DNA from: an uncultured Muribaculaceae bacterium
GTDB taxonomy: Bacteria; Bacteroidota; Bacteroidia; Bacteroidales; Muribaculaceae
Direction: 5' to 3'
Assembly (NCBI GenBank): GCA_910584365.1
Contig: CAJUAF010000005.1
Coordinates: 1 to 64,000 of the forward strand
Length of the DNA: 64,000 nt
Positions 1-6,429 of this stretch are shown in pieces; position 1 is the stretch's first letter, and every line of letters starts with the position of its first letter. The notes beneath the pieces are model-generated. The model saw only the letters and a list, made by a program, of their open reading frames with translations. It made no database searches and was not told where the DNA came from. The translations under genes and the position numbers were made by a program.

Positions 1-2
1 GG

Positions 3-1340
3 CACCGGCCTGTCTGTCATCCTCTGAATCCGGTACTGACGGCTGACCGTCCCTGGGAGCTGAATATGGCCGGCGATCCTTACGCGGCTCCGTTCAGCGG
101 CGGGGTGTGGCTCGACGGGGACCGGTTCCGGATGTGGTACTCGGCCGGAGGGGGAAAGCGCAACGGCCTGATAACCTGCTATGCCGAATCCCCCGACGGG
201 GTGAACTGGGTGAAGCCCGAGCTGGATGTGGTGCCGGGTACGAATATCGTCGATACGCTGGAGCATGATTGCGTGACGGTGCTGCTGGACCGGCATGAGA
301 AGGACGCCGCGCGGCGCTACAAGATGTTCTGCGTGGCCTTCAACACACCCTCGTGCGTCAGTATGGTGCTGAAATACAGCCCCGACGGTATCCACTGGTC
401 GGAACCCCAGGCGCTGTCCGGGGAGCTTTATGACCGCTGCTCGGCCTATTATGATGAACCCCGAGGGCGCTATGTGCTTTCGCTGAAACATAAGCATCCC
501 CGGCTGGGACGTACCCGCAATTATCTTGCGGGGGAGGATCCCGAGATGTTGGTCAGCCTGGCCCACAGGGTCTATCCCGGAATGACGGACAGGAATATAC
601 GGTATTGGTTCAACGCGGATTCTCTTGACGAGCGCCATCCGCGTTTCCCCGATATCCGACCGCAGATCTATAATCATGATGCTACGGCTTACGCCGGGGG
701 ACTGCTGGGGCAGTTCGTGGTATGGAAAGGACCGGAGAACGGGGAGTGCAACCGCCTGAACATCCAGAAACGAAATGAAATCTGCCTGGGCTGGAGCGAT
801 GACGGCTTTCACTGGAAGCGTCCCGACAGGAGAGCCTTTATCGGTGTGAACGATTCGGTGCCCGGAGCGTGGAACGCCGGCAACGTGCAGTCCGTGGCGG
901 GATGTCCGGTTGTGCGTGGCGATTCGCTCTATTTTTATTTCAGCGGACGGGCGGAGTCAAAGCCTGCCCACGCTTCCAACTTCTCCACCGGGCTTGCGAC
1001 CATGCGGCGCGACGGATTCGCGTCCATCCGGGCCGACCTCGGAGAGGGGAGTGCTGAGCTTTCCGGTGCATGGGGTGGCTTCCCGGGCGCGTCGTCGTTG
1101 TATGTCAATGCCCGCTCGATTCCGAAAGGGGGCGGGGAGTCCTGGCTTCGGGTGGAGTTCCTTGACGGCGCTGGGAAAGCACTCGCCGGATATGAGACCG
1201 ACACGGAAGTCTTTGACTCCACGGCGCTACCGTTACGCTTGGTTTCCGGAAAGCCGGTGGACTCTCCGGAGGCTGATGCGGTGCGGTCGGTTCGCGTTAC
1301 GCTCCGCAATGCAGAGCTGTTTTCCCTCTTTGTCCGATAA
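3..1340 (+). CDS. Five-bladed beta-propeller glycosidase-like protein (5' end outside window)
   Basis: The reading frame is open from the first in-frame codon, and residues before the first ATG (position 66) read NPVLTADRPWELN, which fits the family, so the gene starts upstream of the window. The visible ~445 residues carry repeated blade motifs of the GH32/43/68 superfold: FRMWYSAGG, YSPDGIHWSEP, GWSDDGFHWKRP and YFYFSGR. A C-terminal beta-sandwich-like segment follows (GLATMRRDGFASI onward). Family knowledge: such proteins hydrolyse glycans or are non-catalytic relatives, and the substrate cannot be read from this fragment. Any signal peptide lies outside the window. No U-tract terminator is obvious before the next promoter. 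Confidence 0.7.
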   Translation, partial: HRPVCHPLNPVLTADRPWELNMAGDPYAAPFSGGVWLDGDRFRMWYSAGGGKRNGLITCYAESPDGVNWVKPELDVVPGTNIVDTLEHDCVTVLLDRHEKDAARRYKMFCVAFNTPSCVSMVLKYSPDGIHWSEPQALSGELYDRCSAYYDEPRGRYVLSLKHKHPRLGRTRNYLAGEDPEMLVSLAHRVYPGMTDRNIRYWFNADSLDERHPRFPDIRPQIYNHDATAYAGGLLGQFVVWKGPENGECNRLNIQKRNEICLGWSDDGFHWKRPDRRAFIGVNDSVPGAWNAGNVQSVAGCPVVRGDSLYFYFSGRAESKPAHASNFSTGLATMRRDGFASIRADLGEGSAELSGAWGGFPGASSLYVNARSIPKGGGESWLRVEFLDGAGKALAGYETDTEVFDSTALPLRLVSGKPVDSPEADAVRSVRVTLRNAELFSLFVR

Positions 1341-1409
1341 ATGTCCGGGGATATTCCCGGTCGTTCTCGCAGGGCGTTAGGATTTATTAAGGAAAAAACT
1401 GCGCGAAAA

Positions 1410-1441
1410 TTTGTACAATATTGAAATAAGTGCTAACTTTG
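1410..1441 (+). promoter_or_regulatory. fur-rbr promoter with overlapping inverted repeat
   Basis: Bacteroidetes-type promoter: -33 TTTG at 1410-1413, 20-nt spacer, -7 TAACTTTG at 1434-1441. An imperfect inverted repeat (TATTGAAA on the left, TTTGCAATA on the right) spans about 1419-1446 and would cover the -7 box. It is a possible autoregulatory Fur/PerR operator, but that is inference. Confidence 0.6.
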
Positions 1442-1470
1442 CAATAAATACAAAATAGTTAATTGAAAAG

Positions 1471-1935
1471 ATGGATTCCCGGTTTCTGACAGACAGCGAG
1501 ATGGTAGACATGATGCGTCAAGCAGGCGTGCGCCCTTCGGCGCAAAGGCTTGCGGTACTGCGCTACGTCGGCAATTCCCATGCCCATCCCACCTCCGATG
1601 AGATTTACCGCGAAATGTTGGCCGGTTTTCCCTCCTTGTCCCGGACGACGGTCTATAATTCGCTTCATGCGCTTGTTGACGTCGGGTTGGTCAGGGAACT
1701 GGAAATCGATGCCGGAAACAAGCGCTTCGACCTTGCGCCCCAGCCTCCCCACGGCCATTTCCTTTGTCGCCGCTGCGGCAAGGTGTTTGATATGCCGTTG
1801 GCCGCCGGCTTCGCGGCGTCGGCGCCCCGGGGATTCGCGATAGATTCGGTGGACGTGTATGGCAAAGGGCTGTGTCCCGGCTGTGTCGCCGCCGGTAATA
1901 CTGACAACAAACAACACTCTAAACATAATGACTGA
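1471..1935 (+). CDS. Fur/PerR-family metal-dependent transcriptional regulator
   Basis: This 154-aa protein has the Fur layout: an N-terminal winged helix (about residues 10-85, with RPSAQRLAVLRYV and SLSRTTVYNSLHALVDVGLV) and a C-terminal metal-binding dimerisation half. Two CxxC pairs are visible (CRRC near residue 97 and CPGC near 137), as in the structural zinc site of PerR-type proteins, and HGHF precedes the first. It overlaps the rubrerythrin start by 8 nt, so the two are co-transcribed. Pairing with a peroxide-reducing enzyme favours a PerR-like peroxide sensor over an iron-uptake regulator. This is inferred from context and not proven by the residues. Confidence 0.88.
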   Translation: MDSRFLTDSEMVDMMRQAGVRPSAQRLAVLRYVGNSHAHPTSDEIYREMLAGFPSLSRTTVYNSLHALVDVGLVRELEIDAGNKRFDLAPQPPHGHFLCRRCGKVFDMPLAAGFAASAPRGFAIDSVDVYGKGLCPGCVAAGNTDNKQHSKHND

Positions 1936-2479
1936 CATGAAAGATCTTAAAGGAACAAAAACCGAACGTAACCTTCAGGATGCGTTTGCCGGCGAGTCGA
2001 TGGCCCGCAATAAATACACTTATTTCGCTTCCAAAGCCCGCAAGGATGGCTACGAGCAGATTGCCGCTCTTTTTGAAGAGACCGCCAACAACGAGAAGGA
2101 ACACGCCAAACTGTGGTATAAGTTCCTCCATGGCGGAGAAATAGGCGACACGATGGAGAATCTCCGCGAAGCCGCCGAAGGAGAGAACTACGAGTGGACC
2201 GATATGTATGACCGTATGGCCCGTGAAGCCGAAGAGGAAGGTTTCACTGCCATTGCCGCCCGCTTCCGCGCTGTCGCCGCCATCGAGCGTCACCACGAGG
2301 AGCGCTACCGTCGTCTGCTGCAGAATATCGAAGAAGGCATCGTATTCTCCCGCGAGGGCGACACCGTATGGATCTGCCGCAACTGTGGCCATATCGTCAT
2401 CGGTAAGAAAGCTCCCGGAGCTTGCCCCGTCTGCCTCCACTCCCAGAGCTTCTTTGAAATCGAAGCCAAGAACTATTGA
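1928..2479 (+). CDS. rbr: Rubrerythrin
   Basis: A 183-aa non-haem diiron peroxidase that reduces hydrogen peroxide in anaerobes. The N-terminal four-helix ferritin-like domain carries the diiron ligands in FAGESMARNKY, EETANNEKEHAK and AAIERHHEERY. The C-terminal rubredoxin-like domain has CRNCG and CPVC, which bind one Fe(SCys)4. The start is ATG 1928, which overlaps the end of the upstream regulator gene by 8 nt. Longer in-frame starts lie inside that gene and lack family similarity. A second Met four codons in (MKDLKGTKTERN) is also a typical rubrerythrin N-terminus. The operon ends at a palindromic terminator at 2542-2576. Confidence 0.93.
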   Translation: MTDMKDLKGTKTERNLQDAFAGESMARNKYTYFASKARKDGYEQIAALFEETANNEKEHAKLWYKFLHGGEIGDTMENLREAAEGENYEWTDMYDRMAREAEEEGFTAIAARFRAVAAIERHHEERYRRLLQNIEEGIVFSREGDTVWICRNCGHIVIGKKAPGACPVCLHSQSFFEIEAKNY

Positions 2480-2520
2480 TTCTCTATCCCCTCACTCTCC
2501 TTCTCTCCACTCTTACCTCG

Positions 2521-2576
2521 CCTCCGGGCGAAAAAAACAATGCGATGTGTCGAAATTCAAAATTCTGGCACATCGC
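2521..2576. repeat. Dispersed palindrome copy A (bidirectional terminator)
   Basis: The 35-bp imperfect palindrome at 2542-2576 begins GCGATGTGTCGAAATTC and ends TGGCACATCGC, followed by CTTTGTTTTT. The shared tail (CCTCCGGGCGAAAAA) lies to its left. It sits just after rubrerythrin and can act as an intrinsic terminator on either strand. The same core recurs at 14094, 20230, 25283, 32758 and 53799. Confidence 0.8.
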
Positions 2577-2624
2577 TTTGTTTTTCCGCTCCTTATGGCG
2601 CCAGTGCGGTCGTCCTGAAACCTT

Positions 2625-2984
2625 TTACTTCAGAATGGCACTGTTCGTTTCTATTGAAATCTGAATTTCATTGTTGCGTTTAACTTTCTTGCCGTATGGA
2701 ATGGTATATGAGAGGGTGAGCTGCACAGACCTCGCGAGGCTGCCTGACCAAACCCAACCGTGAGCAGAATAACGATTTGAGTCAAAATCAGCGTAATAAC
2801 GGTTGCTGTTGAACCAGTTGCAGAATTGCAGCCCTACCTTGAAATCGCCTGTCCCGACGCTTTGTGCAATAAAGAATTGTCGAACAATTTGAGAGTAACG
2901 GACCGATAGCCAAACTAATCTTGGTAGACCTGAATAGATCGTGGGAAATACGTCACGGGATACCCGAGCCAGTGGAATCGATAT
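2625..2984 (-). pseudogene. 3' remnant of an outer-membrane beta-barrel / TonB-dependent receptor gene
   Basis: The minus strand holds a 119-codon open stretch without a start. It reads like the last strands of a Bacteroidetes outer-membrane receptor: YSGLPRLVWLSVRYSQIVRQ, GDFKVGLQFCNWFNSNRYY, then SVQLTLSYTIPYGKK and a stop at 2625-2627. It begins directly after the two in-frame stops (TAG 2988-2990, TAA 2985-2987) that end the methylase gene, so the 5' part of the receptor gene is absent and the R-M locus occupies its place. It is too short to be functional. Receptor identity rests on strand pattern and composition and is not tied to a named family. Confidence 0.65.
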
Positions 2985-2987
2985 TTA

Positions 2988-4061
2988 CTAATGTGGATAT
3001 GATACAATAAGTACTTCCTTTGAATTTGTATCACTCAAAGCATATTTTATTTCGCGTGAATAATGAAGTTTATTATCTCTTCCATACTTTTCAAGCAGGT
3101 TGATTAAGGAATTAATAGAAGGGATGCCATTTGAACGATATGAAAAAACAAGTATGCTACTTTTAAATCGTTCAATCAATTGATTAAATCCAAATATAAT
3201 ATTGTCTTTGTCTGCCCAGATGTTATATGTACGTTTTAATCTATGATGTTTACTATTATAATCAATTAGATTTTTCCAATTATCATAATAGACAAGACCA
3301 TTAAGAAAATGGTAAAAATCAGCATAGTCTACACCAACGCCTTTTTCGTTTATGTACGGAGTGTCAATATAAACTAAATCGTATCGGTTTTCAATACTCA
3401 GCGCATCTTGATTTAATACGAGACAATTTGTTCCATTATTGAACACTGCATGATTTGCCTCATCAACAAAAGTCCTAAAATGAATATCAAAGGGTGTGTC
3501 CCATGTCTTTTTATTGCCAAATGAACGTTTAACGTTCATTAAACGCACATACAGGTTTTTTCTATGAAAGAGATTATAAGGTCTCTTTATAATGCAAGAC
3601 TGAAAGAGAGCAAACCAAGCAATAGCCCTTTTATATTCATTCTCTATTGTGGAAATGTTATATCTCACAATATCAAGCCAATGATTCTCTTCATCGGTAT
3701 AATATATATCTTTGAAATTATCTGCTATAAATGTAGGGTATTTAATAGTGGGCCGTTCCTCTAAAATGAAATTAACATCTGATTCGTCGAGCAATTCAGA
3801 ATTATTTTCTATAATTGCCTTCCCAATAATCGCGTTGAATGGCAAGATGTCATTGTAAGTAACGGCCTTACCATTATCCTTGAGTTTATAAGCGACACTA
3901 CCAGTACCTCCGAAAGCGTCTAAAACCGTATGAAATGGAATATGTGAAATCTCATGCCAAATCCAATCGACAAATTTGGCTTTGCTGCCTTGATATCTTG
4001 TTGATGGAAATTTACTCTTGGTCTGAATCTCAAATTCAGAAAATAAAGATAGCTGTTGCAT
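2988..4061 (-). CDS. D12-class N6-adenine DNA methyltransferase of the R-M system
   Basis: This 357-aa enzyme transfers a methyl group from S-adenosylmethionine to adenine-N6. The AdoMet-binding motif I is seen as DAFGGTGSVAY (residues 48-58) and the catalytic motif IV as DTPY (233-236), a variant of the usual DPPY. The N-terminal STRYQGSK is typical of the D12/Dam class. The gene starts immediately after the endonuclease stop with no intervening base, so the two form one transcript. Its base composition is AT-rich compared with the surrounding genes, which supports horizontal acquisition. By context it should protect the endonuclease target, inferred to be GATATC. Confidence 0.9.
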   Translation of the reverse strand: MQQLSLFSEFEIQTKSKFPSTRYQGSKAKFVDWIWHEISHIPFHTVLDAFGGTGSVAYKLKDNGKAVTYNDILPFNAIIGKAIIENNSELLDESDVNFILEERPTIKYPTFIADNFKDIYYTDEENHWLDIVRYNISTIENEYKRAIAWFALFQSCIIKRPYNLFHRKNLYVRLMNVKRSFGNKKTWDTPFDIHFRTFVDEANHAVFNNGTNCLVLNQDALSIENRYDLVYIDTPYINEKGVGVDYADFYHFLNGLVYYDNWKNLIDYNSKHHRLKRTYNIWADKDNIIFGFNQLIERFKSSILVFSYRSNGIPSINSLINLLEKYGRDNKLHYSREIKYALSDTNSKEVLIVSYPH

Positions 4062-4841
4062 TTATTGGACCTTTCTGAACTTTTTATAACTTGCGATATT
4101 ATTGTAATATGGAGCTATGAGTTCTGCCTTTTTAGCCATATCTGGTGTCAGATAGTTTGTCCAATAATCATCAAATACTTCTTCTCCCAGTTCCGCAAAT
4201 GGACCATTACCATTGATTAAATCTTCAATCAACGACACTGAACCTATATTTTTTGTATTTCCACTACCAGGTCTATCTATAGCTATCTTCCATTTTTCCT
4301 GAACAAAAAATGTTATATCTTTTACTACTGATATAATGTCATCAAGTTTATCAAGAGTAAACCATTTACGTTCATCGATAGCTTCATCATTCTCACTATA
4401 GATAATACCTAAAACAATATGGGCTTTATATGATGAATATGGGTATGTTACATTTTTAGTACTCTGTCGATTACGGAAATATCCTGTAAATGCGCCGAGT
4501 GTCATTCCATTAATCCTCTCAGGGGTTTTACGGTAACTGCTTTTAAGGTCAACTGCAAATAGATTGTCCTCGCTGTCAATAAACGTAATGTCCGGATAAA
4601 AATTTTGTTCCTTTGTAAGTTCTAATCGCAGTTCGTTGTCTTGAGCAAATTTGAATAAAAGGGGAAAGATGTAGAGTTCAATTATTTTTGATACGACTTT
4701 CGTGTCCGATGAAATAGTATATATGTGTTTATATACATCAATAAACCCCTTTACTACCCATTGACCATCTTTTGTAGAAACAAATGGTGTAAAGGATCTT
4801 ATTGCATCTTGCAATTTCAAGATAAATTCGTTTTTAGTCAT
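4062..4841 (-). CDS. EcoRV-like type II restriction endonuclease
   Basis: This 259-aa protein matches EcoRV along its length as I remember that sequence: SDTKVVSKIIELY near residue 45, then the catalytic PD...DxK site as YPDITF (D84) and VDLK (D98, K100). E55 is in the position of EcoRV Glu45. TLGAFTGYFRNR follows. The DNA-reading R-loop is nearly identical (GSGNTKNIGS at 192-201, against GSGNTTNIGS in EcoRV), and the Q-loop region QNFYPD also agrees. The likely target is GATATC, cut blunt, though specificity is inferred from these loops. A complete promoter lies only 4 nt from the ATG, so the mRNA may be leaderless. Confidence 0.9.
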   Translation of the reverse strand: MTKNEFILKLQDAIRSFTPFVSTKDGQWVVKGFIDVYKHIYTISSDTKVVSKIIELYIFPLLFKFAQDNELRLELTKEQNFYPDITFIDSEDNLFAVDLKSSYRKTPERINGMTLGAFTGYFRNRQSTKNVTYPYSSYKAHIVLGIIYSENDEAIDERKWFTLDKLDDIISVVKDITFFVQEKWKIAIDRPGSGNTKNIGSVSLIEDLINGNGPFAELGEEVFDDYWTNYLTPDMAKKAELIAPYYNNIASYKKFRKVQ

Positions 4842-4845
4842 ATAG

Positions 4846-4877
4846 CAAAGTTAGCAATATTATTTGAATTAAGCAAA
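4846..4877 (-). promoter_or_regulatory. Promoter of the restriction-modification operon
   Basis: On the minus strand, -33 TTTG (4877-4874), 20-nt spacer and -7 TAACTTTG (4853-4846). Only four bases separate the -7 box from the start codon at 4841. Confidence 0.65.
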
Positions 4878-5017
4878 TATCGAACCGCATCTTACAACAA
4901 AGAGCTTGGTTTGGCATTATCTATTAAAGAATCGAATAAAATGATTGGCTGTTAAAAATTGCAACATCATTCGCTTAGAATTGGGCGATTTTTGCCGATA
5001 GTACACTTTTAGGACAT

Positions 5018-5064
5018 ATCAAAAAAATAATGGCTGGAAATCAAGTGATTGCCAGCCATTATTT
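5018..5064 (-). terminator. Intrinsic terminator after tRNA-Leu
   Basis: A 13-bp perfect inverted repeat (AAATAATGGCTGG at 5025-5037, its complement at 5052-5064) is followed on the minus strand by a run of T. It lies just downstream of the tRNA 3' end. Confidence 0.8.
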
Positions 5065-5065
5065 G

Positions 5066-5147
5066 TACCCGGACCCGGGCTCGAACCGGGATGGATTGCT
5101 CCAACGGTGTTTGAGACCGTCGCGTCTACCGATTCCGCCATCCGGGC
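5066..5147 (-). tRNA. tRNA-Leu (anticodon CAA)
   Basis: The 82-nt minus-strand sequence folds as a class II tRNA. The acceptor arms are GCCCGGA (5147-5141) and TCCGGGT (5073-5067) with discriminator A at 5066. The D-arm region is GCGGAATCGGTAGACGC, the anticodon loop is CTCAAAC between ACGGT and ACCGT, giving anticodon CAA, there is a long variable arm, and the T-arm contains GGTTCGAGCCC. CCA is not encoded. It has its own promoter and terminator. Confidence 0.95.
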
Positions 5148-5197
5148 AAAGGGATGTGCGCCGCAGGGGCGCGTCATCGGGGAGCTTTATTGTGGTG

Positions 5198-5229
5198 CAA
5201 AGATAAGAAGTTTTTTGGTTACTGGCAAG
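5198..5229 (-). promoter_or_regulatory. Promoter of tRNA-Leu
   Basis: Minus-strand -7 TATCTTTG (5205-5198), with CTTG (5229-5226) as a near-consensus -33 after a 20-nt spacer. It lies about 50 bp upstream of the tRNA 5' end. Confidence 0.5.
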
Positions 5230-5299
5230 TTTTTGCCGTTTTTTGAAATGCGGACGGGAGAGGGGAGAGCAGGGGGAAGTCGCTGGCCGGGGGAGGGAG

Positions 5300-5890
5300 T
5301 CAGCGGGTGAGGACGATGTTCTTGTCGGAGGCGATGCGGCGCATATTGAGGATGGCGTAGCGCATACGTCCCAGGGCTGTGTTGATGGAGACATCGGTGG
5401 CCTCGGCGATTTCCTTGAAGGACATATTGCGGTAGAAGCGCATCTCGAGAACTTCCCGCTGAGAGTCAGGCAGGGAGTCCATGATGCGTTTTACATCGGT
5501 ATGAATCTGGGTGGTTACCAGAAGGTCCTCGATGTTCTCTTCCGAGAGGTCGCGGCGGTTGAGTACGTCGGCGTCCTCCTGGTCGGCCGAAATCGTGTTC
5601 TCGCTTTTGGCCTGGCGGAAGAAATCGATGATCAGGTTATGGGCGATGCGGGTAATCCAGGCTGAGAATTTGCCTGAATCGGTGTATCGTCCCTGTTTTA
5701 TTGTGGAGATGGCTTTGACGAAAGTTTCCTGGAAAATATCGTCGGCCACGTCTTTGTTCTTGACTATGTTGAAGATGTAATTAAACACGCGGTTCTCGTG
5801 CCTGCGCAGAAGGGTGTCGAATGCGTCGTTGTTGCCGTTTGCGTAAGCCGATACCAACTGTTCGTCGGTGAGCCGGTTGAGTTTCTGCAT
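5300..5890 (-). CDS. ECF (sigma-70 family) RNA polymerase sigma factor
   Basis: This 196-aa sigma factor has region 2 at about residues 22-95 (NYIFNIVKNKDVADDIFQETF, then FSAWITRIAHNLIIDFFR) and region 4 at about 130-185 (LPDSQREVLEMRFYRNMSFKEIA with an HTH, then SINTALGRMRYA). It redirects RNA polymerase to its own promoter set. No anti-sigma gene sits beside it, unlike the FecI/FecR pairs of Bacteroidetes, so it is probably a stand-alone ECF. The start ATG fits a 110-nt leader from a near-perfect promoter at 6001-6031. Confidence 0.92.
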   Translation of the reverse strand: MQKLNRLTDEQLVSAYANGNNDAFDTLLRRHENRVFNYIFNIVKNKDVADDIFQETFVKAISTIKQGRYTDSGKFSAWITRIAHNLIIDFFRQAKSENTISADQEDADVLNRRDLSEENIEDLLVTTQIHTDVKRIMDSLPDSQREVLEMRFYRNMSFKEIAEATDVSINTALGRMRYAILNMRRIASDKNIVLTR

Positions 5891-6000
5891 TTTCGAGGGT
5901 GATGTTTTAGTTAAGTAGAGGTGTCTCGATAGGCGTAATTTTTGGTTGCGATTCAGATATTTTTAATGACGGTAAAATATTGTTTTTCCCTTGCTTAATG

Positions 6001-6031
6001 CAAAGGTACGAATTTGCGGCGAAAGTACAAA
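6001..6031 (-). promoter_or_regulatory. Promoter of the ECF sigma gene
   Basis: Minus strand: -33 TTTG (6031-6028), exactly 19 nt, then -7 TACCTTTG (6008-6001). This matches the Bacteroidetes housekeeping consensus. Confidence 0.75.
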
Positions 6032-6158
6032 ATTTTTTGTTCGCGCAGAGGTGGGATTTAAGAATTTTTCGCATGACGGGAGCAATAAGAGCGGCTCCTG
6101 AGGCGTTATAAAAATAAACCCATTCCTCATTATTATTGTTTTCAGTTTTAGTTTGCCT

Positions 6159-6338
6159 ATGAAAAATGATTCTACTCAATTTAATACCCCCGTTATGAAG
6201 TCATCCGATTTGCGTCGCCGTCATAGCCGGAGTCTTTCTCCCCGCCGCTCGACGATTCTGATGTTACAACAGTTCGCGCGCACCTGCCGTTATATGCCGG
6301 GTCTGCCATCCTCGATGGGGGCCTTTGTGGCTAATTGA
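6159..6338 (+). CDS. Small conserved-looking protein, 59 aa, unknown function
   Basis: This short reading frame starts at ATG 6159. An in-frame TTG two codons earlier is less likely. It is very basic in its first half (DLRRRHSRSLSPRR) and ends LQQFARTCRYMPGLPSSMGAFVAN if read in two parts: LQQFARTCRYM, then PGLPSSMGAFVAN. I recall short Bacteroidetes proteins with the same FAR...LP...G.FIAN ending, but cannot confirm a family. A strong terminator 20 nt after the stop supports a real transcription unit. There is no signal peptide or membrane segment. It lies divergent to the ECF sigma gene, and a regulatory link is only a guess. Confidence 0.55.
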   Translation: MKNDSTQFNTPVMKSSDLRRRHSRSLSPRRSTILMLQQFARTCRYMPGLPSSMGAFVAN

Positions 6339-6358
6339 AAGGCATTGTAAACTTTTGC

Positions 6359-6401
6359 CCCTCCGGATGTTGTGATTTCGGAGGGATTTTTTGTATATTT
6401 G
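6359..6401 (+). terminator. Terminator of the 59-aa gene, overlapping the protease promoter
   Basis: Stem CCCTCCG (6359-6365) with CGGAGGG (6379-6385), then ATTTTTTG. The -7 box TATATTTG (6394-6401) of the downstream protease follows at once, with GTTG (6369-6372) inside the hairpin as the best -33 candidate. Confidence 0.7.
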
Positions 6402-6429
6402 CGCCGGAATCTCTCGTATAAATAAAAAG

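Noticed and set aside
2600..5147. Possible att repeat of tRNA-Leu at the far end of the R-M island
   Set aside because: I looked for the tRNA 3' end (GGTTCGAGCCCGGG or its complement) near 2600-2990 and found none. No integrase gene is present either.
5907..6179. A 90-codon minus-strand frame between the sigma factor and the 59-aa gene
   Set aside because: It spans the consensus promoter of the sigma gene and has no family features.
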